From contig NZ_QFQZ01000006.1 of the NCBI RefSeq assembly GCF_003243465.1, positions 31,219-95,218 on the forward strand: 64,000 nt of DNA. Reading direction: 5' to 3'. The translations under genes were made by a program, and so were the position numbers. Shown piece by piece: positions 1 to 8,428 of the stretch. Within the stretch, counting starts at the first letter, position 1. The number at the start of each line of letters is the position of its first letter. Origin of the DNA: Caulobacter segnis. GTDB lineage: Bacteria; Pseudomonadota; Alphaproteobacteria; Caulobacterales; Caulobacteraceae. The notes below the pieces were generated by a model. That model was not told the origin of the DNA, ran no database searches, and worked only from the letters and a program-made list of their open reading frames with translations.

Positions 1-10
1 GTGATGTGTT

Positions 11-238
11 CTAAGCATTTTTCGCAGGATCGCGGACGCCCCAGCTGATCAGCCCTTCGGTAGCCAGGCGCCGCACGGCTTCAGGCCGTGACGGCTTCGG
101 GTCGGGCTGCTGATCAATCCACGCGTCGACATCAGCAAGGATGTTGGGCTGCAGTCGAACTTGAACCGGGGTGCCCTTGCCGGTGGCCGGCGGGCCGGGC
201 TTCTTACGTAATTGTGGTTGCACGGTCATGGCAACCAT
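11..238 (-). CDS. Small ribbon-helix-helix-like protein of prophage
   Basis: A 75-residue protein with a basic, Pro-rich N-terminus (KKPGPPATGKG), then a strand-like stretch (PVQVRLQPN) followed by two helices ending in RPEAVRRLATEGL. This is the layout of CopG/Arc-type ribbon-helix-helix DNA-binding proteins. The start could be the ATG at 238 or the one at 229. It is divergent from the Tat-exported protein at 319, so the 80-bp gap must carry promoters in both directions. An 8-bp palindrome (TGGTACCA, 238-245) touches the start codon and could be an autoregulatory site. DNA binding is inferred from fold pattern; the target is unknown. Confidence 0.6.
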   Translation of the reverse strand: MVAMTVQPQLRKKPGPPATGKGTPVQVRLQPNILADVDAWIDQQPDPKPSRPEAVRRLATEGLISWGVRDPAKNA

Positions 239-318
239 GGTACCACAAACAGGTCGGAGCGGAAGAGCGTTGGCGCGCCCAACCGCCCCTAACCAGAGAA
301 ACGCGAAAGGAACTCGCG

Positions 319-1002
319 ATGTCCCAGGCTAAGAACGCCTGTACCACACGCCGCGCCATTTTTGGAGCCGGCCTTGCTGTTGCGGCGATTGCCGCGCCGG
401 CGGTCACCATTGCGGCGCCATCCGCGGATGCCGAGCTGCATCGCTTGATCGACACGCTGACCGGCGTTCGCGCGCGCATGGAAGCCGCCGACGAGGTCTG
501 GTGGGCTGCGGTTCAGAAGTTCGATAAGGCCAAGGGGGAGGAGCCCGCGGTGCTGAAGAAGCGCCGCATGTCCGACTGGTCGGCCGGCCTTCCCGTGGAT
601 GATGGCGAGAGCAGCTATTTCCGCGTCGACGACCTCCCGGCGTGCCGCGAGGCCCTGGCCCGCAACGACAAGCTGTTCGTGGACACCAAGGGCATCTTCA
701 ACGCCACCTCGCGGAACCGATGCGCGGAGGTGGTTACGGCGCTAGAGGAGCGCGATGCCTACCTGAACGCCCTTCAAAGCTCGCTTGGCGTAGAGGCAGC
801 TAACGTCAAGCTGGAGGCCATCATCGCTGAAGAGGAAGCCGCCATCGCCGCCGTCCAGACCTGCCGCGCCAAGACCGTCGAGGGTTTGAAGCGAAAGGCC
901 GAGCTGGCGGGAACGTGGGAATTCGGCGACCAGCTCAGCAGCTATGAGACCGGCTGGGCCCGTGCGCTCTTGGCGGACATCAAAGCCATCTCAGGCGCGT
1001 GA
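319..1002 (+). CDS. Tat-signal exported protein of unknown function
   Basis: The frame is open upstream, but the ATG at 319 has an AAAGGA element just before it and opens a protein of 227 residues with a twin-arginine signal (TTRRAIFGAG), a hydrophobic stretch and an Ala-rich cleavage zone near residue 35. The mature part is rich in charged residues and predicted helices (ELHRLIDTLTGVRARMEAAD; later AIIAEEEAAIAAVQ), suggesting a helical-bundle periplasmic protein. No enzyme motif is recognised. It sits at the left of the prophage block, divergent from the ribbon-helix-helix gene, so it may be a lysogeny-expressed cargo (moron) gene acting in the host envelope. Confidence 0.65.
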   Translation: MSQAKNACTTRRAIFGAGLAVAAIAAPAVTIAAPSADAELHRLIDTLTGVRARMEAADEVWWAAVQKFDKAKGEEPAVLKKRRMSDWSAGLPVDDGESSYFRVDDLPACREALARNDKLFVDTKGIFNATSRNRCAEVVTALEERDAYLNALQSSLGVEAANVKLEAIIAEEEAAIAAVQTCRAKTVEGLKRKAELAGTWEFGDQLSSYETGWARALLADIKAISGA

Positions 1003-1275
1003 AGAATAACCAACGTCAGAACCGGACGCCTGCTTTGGTCCGAAAATTCGCGTTCGGTATGAACATCGTGTTGGTAGCAGGAAAGGCCCTGGTCGCGCGA
1101 CGCGACGAGCCAACGAGATCTCCGGTTCGGCGGCCGCAAAACGTCGAGTTACCGGTGATGCCTGCGGTGCAAGACGCAGGTCGGAAGCCACGGCGCCCTG
1201 CCCTAGGAAGCTGTCGCCGTGGCCTCCTCGCTCCAGCCAGCGGTTTGCGGCCGCTGGTGACCAGCAAGGGAGGCT
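1003..1275. other. 273-bp gap without a convincing gene
   Basis: Between the Tat-signal protein and the antirepressor-like gene. Short frames exist on both strands, but none has a ribosome binding site or a protein-like composition. A good Shine-Dalgarno (AAGGGAGG) at its right end belongs to the gene at 1276. It probably holds that gene's promoter; no terminator is obvious. Confidence 0.4.
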
Positions 1276-2121
1276 ATGATGGCCAACCCCCGTCCCGTCA
1301 AGGCGGACGAACAGACGAGGAACTACCAGCACCGCGCCCAACCGGGCGTGACCCAAGCGCCGGCGAACGAGATCACGGTCTCGCCATTCGCCGTCACCGT
1401 CCTGAACGATGAACCCCGCGTCCGCGACCTCGACTTGGCCGAACGCCTCGGCTTCGACCGCCCGCGCAACATTCGCAATTTGATCGAACGCCACCGTGCG
1501 GAGCTTGATGGTTACGGGGTTTGCTTCGCCGTGAAGCAAACCTCCGGACCGAAGGGCGGCCGACCCACCACGGAGTACTACCTGAGCGAAGAACAGTCGC
1601 TGATGCTGGCAGCCGTCTCGAACGCTCCGGCCGCTTCGCTCGTGCGACGCGCACTGATCACCACCTTCGTTGCCCTCCGGCGCGGCCAAGCGCCAGCGGC
1701 TCTCGACCAGCCCGACCGCAAGGTGATCGGCGGTATCGTGAAGGCGATCGTTCACAAGGAGATCGCGGACGCGCTCACCGAGGCTCTGCCGCTGCTGGTG
1801 GCGCAGAAGCTCGCCGAAGACCCTCGCCGCGCCGTCATCGACAAGGTCTCGATCCGTCAACTGCTGGAAGATGAGAAGGTGCCGCCGAAGGGCCGACGCA
1901 GCCTCCAGCGCAAGGTCTTTAACCGCCTGATGGCGTACTGCGTTCAGAACAAGATCGACGCTTATCAGTGCGCTCACAGCAAGACTTGGCTGTTCGACCG
2001 GCCAAAAGCGACCTGGTTCATCCGCGAACGCTGTGCTGGTCTGATCGCCGACCACCTCGCCAAGTACAACGGCCAGGGCATCCTTCGCCTCGTGGTGCCT
2101 AAGCGGAACCAGGGCCAATGA
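1276..2121 (+). CDS. Phage antirepressor-like DNA-binding protein
   Basis: 281 residues with AAGGGAGG placed directly before the ATG. Residues about 40-130 (VRDLDLAERLGFDRPRNIRN, then GRPTTEYYLSEEQSLML) resemble the N-terminal DNA-binding part of phage Rha/antirepressor-type regulators. In that pattern a winged-helix-like segment is followed by 'GRPxxxYYLxExQ' and a conserved arginine-rich helix. The C-terminal half looks like a second helical domain (SIRQLLEDEKVPPKGRRSLQ) that may also bind DNA. The stop overlaps the next small gene by ATGA, so the two are translationally coupled. Role in phage regulation is inferred from this resemblance and from position beside the tail genes; no operator was identified. 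Confidence 0.6.
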   Translation: MMANPRPVKADEQTRNYQHRAQPGVTQAPANEITVSPFAVTVLNDEPRVRDLDLAERLGFDRPRNIRNLIERHRAELDGYGVCFAVKQTSGPKGGRPTTEYYLSEEQSLMLAAVSNAPAASLVRRALITTFVALRRGQAPAALDQPDRKVIGGIVKAIVHKEIADALTEALPLLVAQKLAEDPRRAVIDKVSIRQLLEDEKVPPKGRRSLQRKVFNRLMAYCVQNKIDAYQCAHSKTWLFDRPKATWFIRERCAGLIADHLAKYNGQGILRLVVPKRNQGQ

Positions 2122-2303
2122 CAGTCGTTCAGATGCGTCCTGAACATGTCTCAGTCCAACCGGTCGGTGCTGATCTCTGGTGGGTCGCTTGGGTCTGTGA
2201 CCAAGGCGCCGCGCTCTACGTCACCGACCCCAGCTCGTTCGACAGTGCCCTGACTGAGGCCTACGAGTGGGAACTGCCGGTCTTCATTGATCGGATGAAC
2301 TAA
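2118..2303 (+). CDS. Hypothetical 61-residue prophage protein
   Basis: Starts inside the stop of the upstream antirepressor-like gene (ATGA overlap), which is the main argument that it is translated. The sequence is acidic and aromatic-rich (GADLWWVAWVCDQGAALYV; later YEWELPVFIDRM), without a signal peptide or membrane segment. No family is recognised. About 130 bp of non-coding DNA separates it from the tape measure gene, so it probably ends the regulator's transcription unit rather than belonging to the tail operon. Confidence 0.5.
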   Translation: MTVVQMRPEHVSVQPVGADLWWVAWVCDQGAALYVTDPSSFDSALTEAYEWELPVFIDRMN

Positions 2304-2431
2304 GCCGGAAGGGCGGACGGTCTCTACAACCGCGAGCCCGTTTTTATCAGGCGCTGGAGCGCCAATTCCAACATTGCTGAAGCTTCGCCCGCCATCGCGC
2401 GGGCGCTTGGCATGCGTGAAAGGAGGCCATC

Positions 2432-5400
2432 ATGACCGAAGCGACATTGGCCGTCCTGAACATGGAAATTCGCGCGAAAGACGCGACGACGGCAGCTCAA
2501 CAGCTTGAGCGCCTGACCAAGGCGGCTAGCGACGTAGACGCGGCCTTTGGTCGCGCGGGGCAGGCCGCCAGCACCGCCGGTGCGGCGACGGGCCGGGTCG
2601 AGCAATCTCTGCGCCCGCTGATCGCGGTTTACGGTCAGGCTCGCGACGCGCTGGGCCGGTTCACCGATCAGGACGGCAGTTTCCGACATAGCCAAGACGC
2701 GACTGCGAAGATGCTGTTGCAGAACGCCAAGACGGTCGAGGCCTACGAGCGGCAGATCGAAAAAGCCACCAAGCAAGTCGAAGCGCTGACCCGCGCCTTT
2801 GATCCGGTTGGCGCGGAGATACTGAAGACCAATAGGCAGATTGAACAGGCATCGAAGCTCCAGGGCGACCAGAGCAAGATCGTCGACGGGCTAAAGGGTA
2901 AGCTGGCCACGCTTGAAAAGGCGCACGCTGGGGCCGCGAATGGAGCGAAGCTCCAGAGCTATCAGCTGCTGAACCTGGGTCGCCAATTCACGGATGTTGG
3001 CGTCTCGATCGCCTCCGGACAACCGGTGTGGATGGTAGCGATCCAGCAGGGTGCGCAGATTGGCGAGGTCTTCGCAGAGGCCAGGACCCAAGGCGTTTCT
3101 CTAAAGTCGGCGTTGGGCAGTGTCGCGGCTGTCGCCGTGGACATGGTCAAGAAGTTCGCTCCGCTCATTGGTACGGGAGCGATCCTCGGCGGCGTCGCGC
3201 TCGCCGCCTATGGCGTCTGGACCGAAATCAAGAAGACCCAGCAGGCGATGAAAGACCTGGAGGCCGCGACCAACGAGGCCAACGCCGCCATCGCCAACGC
3301 CCGAGAGACCATGAAGGAGGCCAGCCTCGGCGCGGGGACGTTCGGCCAGGAGTCGCTCGGCGCGGCCTTCGGCATCAAGAGCTTCGCCGGAGAGGTCGGC
3401 GACGCAGCGGTAAAGCTCTACGACTTCGCGGCTGCGGCGAAGACCGCCACCGTCAACGGCCTGATGGCGCAGCGCGTCGCCCTGTCCGAGAAGATCGCCA
3501 AGCTGGAGGAGCGCTCGACCGAAGGCCGCCGATCGGCACTCACTGGGCAGTGGACGCCGGCGCGCATCGCCGAGAAGCTCGGAAACCGCATCGGCGGCGA
3601 CCTCCTGTCGCTCTGGACCGGTGGCGAGAGCGACCGAAACATCTCCAATGACATCGGTGCCGCCAAGAGCGCCATGAAGGAGCTCGAAGCCGCGCTTACT
3701 GATGTTCTGAACAAGGACCTCAAGGGCTGGGCGGACGAAGGCCGCGCCGCGCTCGGCGATCTCGGCAAGAAGACGAAGGAGCAAGTCAAGGAGCTCGCCG
3801 GCCTCAAGCCGTTCGACGAGTCGAAGCTGCTCAAGGCGACGGACGAGGTCTGGCCCTACATGGCCGACGTCATCCAGGCGACGGAGAAGCGAACCCGTGA
3901 CCTCAATGCCGCCACCCAGGACTTGGACCGCACCCTGGAGGCGATCCGTATCCCGAGTGACCTTGAGAACCTGGCCTCCGAGCTTGAAGAGCAAGCCAAA
4001 GCGGTGCGCGACCTGCGCTACGACTTCGAAGACCTCGCCTACGCGATCAACGAGAACGACTGGGTCTCGGCCTTCGCCGGCTTGGTCAATGTGCTGGCCA
4101 AGGTCGAAACCGCCTTCAAGAACGCCAAGACCTCGCAGGACAAGTTCGCAGCGGCGGCGATGCTTGCGCAGGGGGTGGGCAGCGCGGTCGGCGGCACGGG
4201 TGGCAACGTGCTGGCCGGCGCGGGCTCTGGCGCCCTCGCCGGTCTGAGCGCTGCGAGCGCCCTCACGACCCTTGGCGTTGTCTCTGGCCCTGTTGGCTGG
4301 GCCGCTCTAGGGATCGGCGCGGTAGTTGGTGGCCTTGGCGGACTGTTTGGCTCGTCTTCCAAGAAGAAGAAGGCCCGCCAGCAAGCCGCCGCCCAGGCTG
4401 CGGCCGAAGAAGCCCAGCGCCAGCAGACGATCGCCGACACCGCGTTCTCGCTCGACGTCGCCCTCCTGCGAGCCCAGGGCAAGGAGCTCGAGGCCGTCGC
4501 CAAGGAGCGCGACAAGGAACTGGCGCGGCTCACGGCCCTTTCGCCGTCCCTGGCGGAGACGCAAAAGCAGCTCTACGCCCTGGAGGACGCTGCCTCGGCC
4601 GCTGCGAAGGCGGCGGAACAGGCGGCGGCGGTAGAAGCCAAGCGCCAGTCCATTCAGGACGAGATCGACAAGCTGACGCTGTCTTCGGCGGACCTGCTGT
4701 TGAAAGCGCGCGCCAAGGAACGCGCCGAAGCTGTCGCGCTCGATCCCGCCCTCGGCGACCTGATCGACAAGCTCTATGGGCTGCAGGACGCTGCGACCGC
4801 GTCGGCGGAGGCGGCTAAGGCCGACCAGGACGCCATGGCGCAAGCCTCCGCCGCTTGGGCTGAACAGCAGCGCCTGTCGACCTATTTGACGGACCAAGCG
4901 ACCAAGGCGCTGGAGGCGCAAGCCTCCGCCGCTCAGGCCGTGAGCGACGTGTTCGGCGTGGCGATTAAGGCCTCGGAGGATCTTGAGAAGAGCCTGCGGT
5001 CCTTCGCCGATAGCTTGGGGCTGGCCGACGAGGCGACGGCGGCGGCGTCCTACGCCCAGGCCAAGGCCGCCTTTGTGTCGTCGCGGGGCGCGGACCAGCA
5101 GATCAGCGAGCGGTTCCTGTCGGCCTCGGCCGCGCTGAACGGCGACAGTCTGGCCTATCAGTTGGACCGCGCTTTGGTGAGGTCGGCGACCCTGGGCGTG
5201 GCCAACCAGCAGGCCGGCGCGCGGGACGGCATCGCCAGCCTGTTCCGGGGTCTTGAGGCGCAGGGCCTTCTGCCGGGGGCGTCGTCGTTCTCGATCGCCC
5301 CGACGCCTACGATCTCCGCGTCGGATATGGCGGCTCCCATAGTCGCTCAGCCCACGGCCGGCAACGACAATGGCACTGCTGGCTTGGTCTCGGAACTCCG

Positions 5401-5515
5401 AGCGCTTCGTCAGGAAGTCGCCCAACTTCGCGCGGAGGCCGCGCGCGGCGCCGACGCCAGCGAGGCCTCTCGCGACCAATTGCGCCACGGCACTCTAGCG
5501 GTCGAGCAGGTCTGA
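2432..5515 (+). CDS. Phage tail tape measure protein (TMP_2-type)
   Basis: 1027 residues, begun by an ATG with GAAAGGAGG upstream. Residues about 175-280 contain the conserved core of the TMP_2 prophage tape measure family: LGRQFTDVGVSIASGQPV, then AIQQGAQIGEVF and a hydrophobic stretch (about 230-262). A second hydrophobic, Gly/Ala-rich region lies near 590-640. It is followed by a long Ala/Glu/Lys-rich coiled coil (about 645-870) with the irregular repeats expected of a molecular ruler. In siphovirus-type tails this protein sets tail length and helps DNA entry. The next tail gene starts only 2 bp after the stop. The usual upstream major-tail-protein and chaperone genes are absent here. Confidence 0.9.
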   Translation: MTEATLAVLNMEIRAKDATTAAQQLERLTKAASDVDAAFGRAGQAASTAGAATGRVEQSLRPLIAVYGQARDALGRFTDQDGSFRHSQDATAKMLLQNAKTVEAYERQIEKATKQVEALTRAFDPVGAEILKTNRQIEQASKLQGDQSKIVDGLKGKLATLEKAHAGAANGAKLQSYQLLNLGRQFTDVGVSIASGQPVWMVAIQQGAQIGEVFAEARTQGVSLKSALGSVAAVAVDMVKKFAPLIGTGAILGGVALAAYGVWTEIKKTQQAMKDLEAATNEANAAIANARETMKEASLGAGTFGQESLGAAFGIKSFAGEVGDAAVKLYDFAAAAKTATVNGLMAQRVALSEKIAKLEERSTEGRRSALTGQWTPARIAEKLGNRIGGDLLSLWTGGESDRNISNDIGAAKSAMKELEAALTDVLNKDLKGWADEGRAALGDLGKKTKEQVKELAGLKPFDESKLLKATDEVWPYMADVIQATEKRTRDLNAATQDLDRTLEAIRIPSDLENLASELEEQAKAVRDLRYDFEDLAYAINENDWVSAFAGLVNVLAKVETAFKNAKTSQDKFAAAAMLAQGVGSAVGGTGGNVLAGAGSGALAGLSAASALTTLGVVSGPVGWAALGIGAVVGGLGGLFGSSSKKKKARQQAAAQAAAEEAQRQQTIADTAFSLDVALLRAQGKELEAVAKERDKELARLTALSPSLAETQKQLYALEDAASAAAKAAEQAAAVEAKRQSIQDEIDKLTLSSADLLLKARAKERAEAVALDPALGDLIDKLYGLQDAATASAEAAKADQDAMAQASAAWAEQQRLSTYLTDQATKALEAQASAAQAVSDVFGVAIKASEDLEKSLRSFADSLGLADEATAAASYAQAKAAFVSSRGADQQISERFLSASAALNGDSLAYQLDRALVRSATLGVANQQAGARDGIASLFRGLEAQGLLPGASSFSIAPTPTISASDMAAPIVAQPTAGNDNGTAGLVSELRALRQEVAQLRAEAARGADASEASRDQLRHGTLAVEQV

Positions 5516-5517
5516 TA

Positions 5518-6681
5518 ATGGCGACATGCACCATCCCTATCCCGATCACCGAGGCGGTGCTGACCGCCGCGTCGGTGGCCGAGCCCAGCCCTGGCGAACA
5601 GGTCTGGAACAGCCTCACCGGCTACGCCACGGGTGAAAAGGTCATCCTGGGCGCGCCGACCACGACGGTGACGATCAGCAACGGCGCGCCTGCCGTGGTG
5701 ACATGGACCGCCAACGGTCTGCCGAACGGGACGCCAGTGATCCTGTCGACGGCTGGCGCCTTGCCGACCGGCCTGACGGCGGGGCGGATCTATTACGTGG
5801 TCAACCGCTCGGCCGACGCTTTTCAGTTGGCTGAGGTGGTCGGCGGCGCGCCGATCGCAACGTCCAGCGCCGGTTCGGGCGCGCACACGGCCAAGGCCTC
5901 GATCCATCGCACCTATCAGAGCGTCAAGCTGACGACCAACACCGGCAATCCGCCCGCGATCGACGATGGAACCAACTGGTACGACGTCGGCCCGACCAAC
6001 CTGTGGAGCATGATCGACCTTTATCGGCCCAGCGTGACCTGGGGTGTCTCGCCCATGACCTTCCAGCTGACGCCGGGCCAGCGCATCCGCTCGATCTTCC
6101 TGGGCGAAATGGACGCCGAAACCGCGCGGGTGGTGGTTAAGGTCGGCGGTGTGACGGTCTATGACGTGACCTCGCAGCTGTGGACGCGCAAGACGTTCAC
6201 GCCGACCGATTTCTGTTTCAAGCCATGGACCCGGCGCAAGGACGCCCAGCGCATCGACCTGCCGCTGTACTCCAACCCCGTGATCGAGGTGACCCTGACC
6301 AAGTCGACGGGCCAAGTCGGCATCGGCGAGGTGGTGATCGGCAATCCGGAATACATGGGGAAGACCCAGTACGGCGCCAAGCGGCCGTTCAAGAACTTCA
6401 CGAAGTTCGATCGTCGAACCGACGGCACGCCAAACGCTCCCAAGCGCCAGCGCAATGTTCCGACCGCATCCATGTCGATCATGTTCGACAAGGAAAATAC
6501 GCCGAACTTGCTGGATCTGGCGGACCGCTCCAACGGCTTGATCTGCGTTTGGTCCGGGATCGACGACGACGCCCATTCCTACTTCCCCGCCGCCCTGATC
6601 CTGGGCCTGGCCACGACCTTTGAGCCGGATCTCTCACAGCCTGACCACGGCCTCCTTACGCTTGTGGCCGAGGAGTATTGA
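5518..6681 (+). CDS. Phage tail structural protein with FCCH-like repeat
   Basis: 387 residues; the ATG follows the tape measure stop as TGATAATG, a tight operon arrangement. Residues about 55-125 form a beta-rich module (LPNGTPVILSTAGALPTG, then IYYVVNRSADAFQLAEV) of the kind found repeatedly in phage tail and fibre proteins. The rest is rich in beta-type sequence (YQSVKLTTNTGNPPAIDDG; FSPxYL-like segments absent). Position directly after the tape measure protein suggests a distal-tail or tail-tip component. No enzymatic motif is seen. The exact tail role (Dit-like, hub or fibre) cannot be assigned from sequence alone. Confidence 0.7.
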   Translation: MATCTIPIPITEAVLTAASVAEPSPGEQVWNSLTGYATGEKVILGAPTTTVTISNGAPAVVTWTANGLPNGTPVILSTAGALPTGLTAGRIYYVVNRSADAFQLAEVVGGAPIATSSAGSGAHTAKASIHRTYQSVKLTTNTGNPPAIDDGTNWYDVGPTNLWSMIDLYRPSVTWGVSPMTFQLTPGQRIRSIFLGEMDAETARVVVKVGGVTVYDVTSQLWTRKTFTPTDFCFKPWTRRKDAQRIDLPLYSNPVIEVTLTKSTGQVGIGEVVIGNPEYMGKTQYGAKRPFKNFTKFDRRTDGTPNAPKRQRNVPTASMSIMFDKENTPNLLDLADRSNGLICVWSGIDDDAHSYFPAALILGLATTFEPDLSQPDHGLLTLVAEEY

Positions 6682-6684
6682 CCC

Positions 6685-7617
6685 ATGCCGACCCCCGCGA
6701 TCACGACCGCGCCGACCGCGCCGTCGTTCAGCCGCCCCGCCCTGTGGGACCCGGAAATGATGACGTTCCTGGAGTGGATGCAGGCGCTTCCGCCCCAGCT
6801 GAACGCGCTCATTCCCTACCTAGCCGCCGCCGCCGGTCCCAACGGCGTCGCGGGCGTGGTTCGGTTCAGCACCACGACCACGGCGGCCGATCCGGGCGCG
6901 GGACTGCTGCGCCTGAACAACGCGACCCAGGCCTCGGCGACGGCGGCGTATATCGACCTGACCGACGCGAACGGCATCGACGTGACCAACCTTGTGGCGC
7001 GGCTAGGCCTGGGGACCAGCGCCATCAAGGGCGAGTTCCGCCTGGCGCTGTCGGGCGACCCGACCAAGTTCCTGTCCTTCGAGCTGACCTCGGCGACTTC
7101 GCCGACCGGCTACCGCGCGCTCGTCCTGCAGAACGGCGTGACCTCGGTCGCCAATCCGTTTGCGGACGGCGACGTGCTGATCTGGTCTTACAGCCGGACG
7201 GGCGACAAGGGCGACGCGGGGATCAACGTGCCGTGGTCCTCGCCCCTGGCCGCCCAGACCATTTCTGGATCGCCGACGACGATCACGTTCGGCCCGCTGC
7301 CGAACAACCTGGCCAACGTCAATTTCGATTTGAACGCCGTGACGATCGCGACCACGGGGCAACTCTACGCCGCGTTCAGCACCGACAACGGCGCGACGTT
7401 CGGCACGCCCGGCCAGATCACGTCGGCCGGCGGTCTAAGCGCCTGGACGATGCTGTTCGAGGTGATCGACTACTTGGCCGCGTCGGGGTGGATCAAGGCC
7501 AACGGCACCGGCGGTGCTGTCGTGTGGCGCCGATCGGGCGGGGCGGTCACGCACGTCCGGTTCTCCGCCGGCGGTACGGCCTTTTCCGGCGGCGTGATCA
7601 CGCCGCGCCTGATCTAG
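6685..7617 (+). CDS. Phage tail/fibre protein, hypothetical
   Basis: 310 residues starting 3 bp after the preceding tail gene. The N-terminus is a Thr/Pro/Ala-rich linker (TPAITTAPTAPSFSRPALWD), then a short helical segment. The rest is Gly/Thr/Ser-rich beta sequence typical of fibre shafts (GVVRFSTTTTAADPGAGLLR). A stretch RTGDKGDAGINVPW resembles the GD-rich/collagen-like hinges of phage fibres. The C-terminus (SGGAVTHVRFSAGGTAF) may be a trimerising or receptor-contact tip. No catalytic motif is seen. It is placed between a tail structural gene and a small accessory gene, consistent with a tail fibre. Confidence 0.65.
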   Translation: MPTPAITTAPTAPSFSRPALWDPEMMTFLEWMQALPPQLNALIPYLAAAAGPNGVAGVVRFSTTTTAADPGAGLLRLNNATQASATAAYIDLTDANGIDVTNLVARLGLGTSAIKGEFRLALSGDPTKFLSFELTSATSPTGYRALVLQNGVTSVANPFADGDVLIWSYSRTGDKGDAGINVPWSSPLAAQTISGSPTTITFGPLPNNLANVNFDLNAVTIATTGQLYAAFSTDNGATFGTPGQITSAGGLSAWTMLFEVIDYLAASGWIKANGTGGAVVWRRSGGAVTHVRFSAGGTAFSGGVITPRLI

Positions 7618-7626
7618 GAGCTGACC

Positions 7627-7938
7627 ATGCTGGACCTTTCCACCGGCGCCGACGGCGAACCGATCCTGCGCGAGCTGACTGCGGAAGAGGCGGAGGCGAT
7701 CCTGGTTCCGCCGCCGCGTCGCCTGCTGCCGAAGTCAACCGTCACCGGACGGCTGATCGCGATGGGCAAGGCCGCCCAGGTCAAGGCCGGGCTGGACGCC
7801 GACCCGGTGGCTTGGGCCCGCTGGTTCACGCCCGATTGGCCCAACGTCTACGCCGACGACGATGGTTTGATCGCTTTCCTTGGTGAACAAGGCCTGGGAC
7901 TGACCCCGGCCGAAATCGACACCGTCACCGCGCCGTAA
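7627..7938 (+). CDS. Small tail-operon accessory protein
   Basis: 103 residues, with AGGAG overlapping the previous stop and spaced correctly before the ATG. The middle contains a Pro-rich segment (ILVPPPRRLLPKST) followed by an alpha-helical region (AMGKAAQVKAGLDADPVAWA). The size and location just after a fibre gene match small fibre-assembly or fibre-cap partners, but no family is recognised. It is soluble, without a signal peptide. Function is inferred from context only. Confidence 0.55.
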   Translation: MLDLSTGADGEPILRELTAEEAEAILVPPPRRLLPKSTVTGRLIAMGKAAQVKAGLDADPVAWARWFTPDWPNVYADDDGLIAFLGEQGLGLTPAEIDTVTAP

Positions 7939-7987
7939 GGCCGCCACGCTAGGCCGATCGGCCAAGCCATCAGACATGGAGCAACCC

Positions 7988-8413
7988 ATGAAGAACCTGC
8001 TTAAGCGGGCGGCGCTGGTCGCCTGCGCGCTGCTCTGCGCGACTTTCTATGCCATTTCGGCCCCGGCGGTTGCTGGTGTCGTCCCGTTCGCGAATGGGAC
8101 GCCCTACACGACCGGCATCCTATCCGCGACTAGCGGCGCGGGGAGCGAAAGCAACTACGCAATCCCGGTCCGGGGGCAGGGGTTCAACGTCACGCTTTCC
8201 GGCGTCGGCGTCGGAACGGTCGTCCTCGAGCGCTCCTTCGACAAGGGCGTGACCTGGTCGGGCATCTATGCCGCGGGGGTCCAATTCTATTCCTGGACCT
8301 ACTCCGGCACGCCCATCAGTGAAATTACCGTCGAGCCGGAGAACAACGTCTACTACCGGCTCCGGGCGACAAGCCTGACGAGCGGCTCGATCAACTATCG
8401 TATCAGCCAATAA
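7988..8413 (+). CDS. Exported beta-rich tail-region protein
   Basis: An upstream ATG at 7976 is in frame, but the one at 7988 has GGAG at 7978-7981 with a 6-base spacer, so 7988 is preferred (141 residues). The N-terminus MKNLLKRAALVACALLCAT plus a hydrophobic run to about residue 28 is a good Sec signal peptide. The mature part is beta-rich (GQGFNVTLSGVGVGTVVLER; later VEPENNVYYRLRATSL). No family is recognised. A signal peptide is unexpected in a tail operon, because tails assemble in the cytoplasm. It may be a lysogeny or envelope gene, or the hydrophobic N-terminus may have another role. Confidence 0.6.
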   Translation: MKNLLKRAALVACALLCATFYAISAPAVAGVVPFANGTPYTTGILSATSGAGSESNYAIPVRGQGFNVTLSGVGVGTVVLERSFDKGVTWSGIYAAGVQFYSWTYSGTPISEITVEPENNVYYRLRATSLTSGSINYRISQ

Positions 8414-8428
8414 GCCGAGCATCTCATC

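Noticed and set aside
1..60. Left attachment site of the prophage
   Set aside because: No copy of the tRNA-Gly 3' half is seen at the left edge, so the boundary is outside the window.
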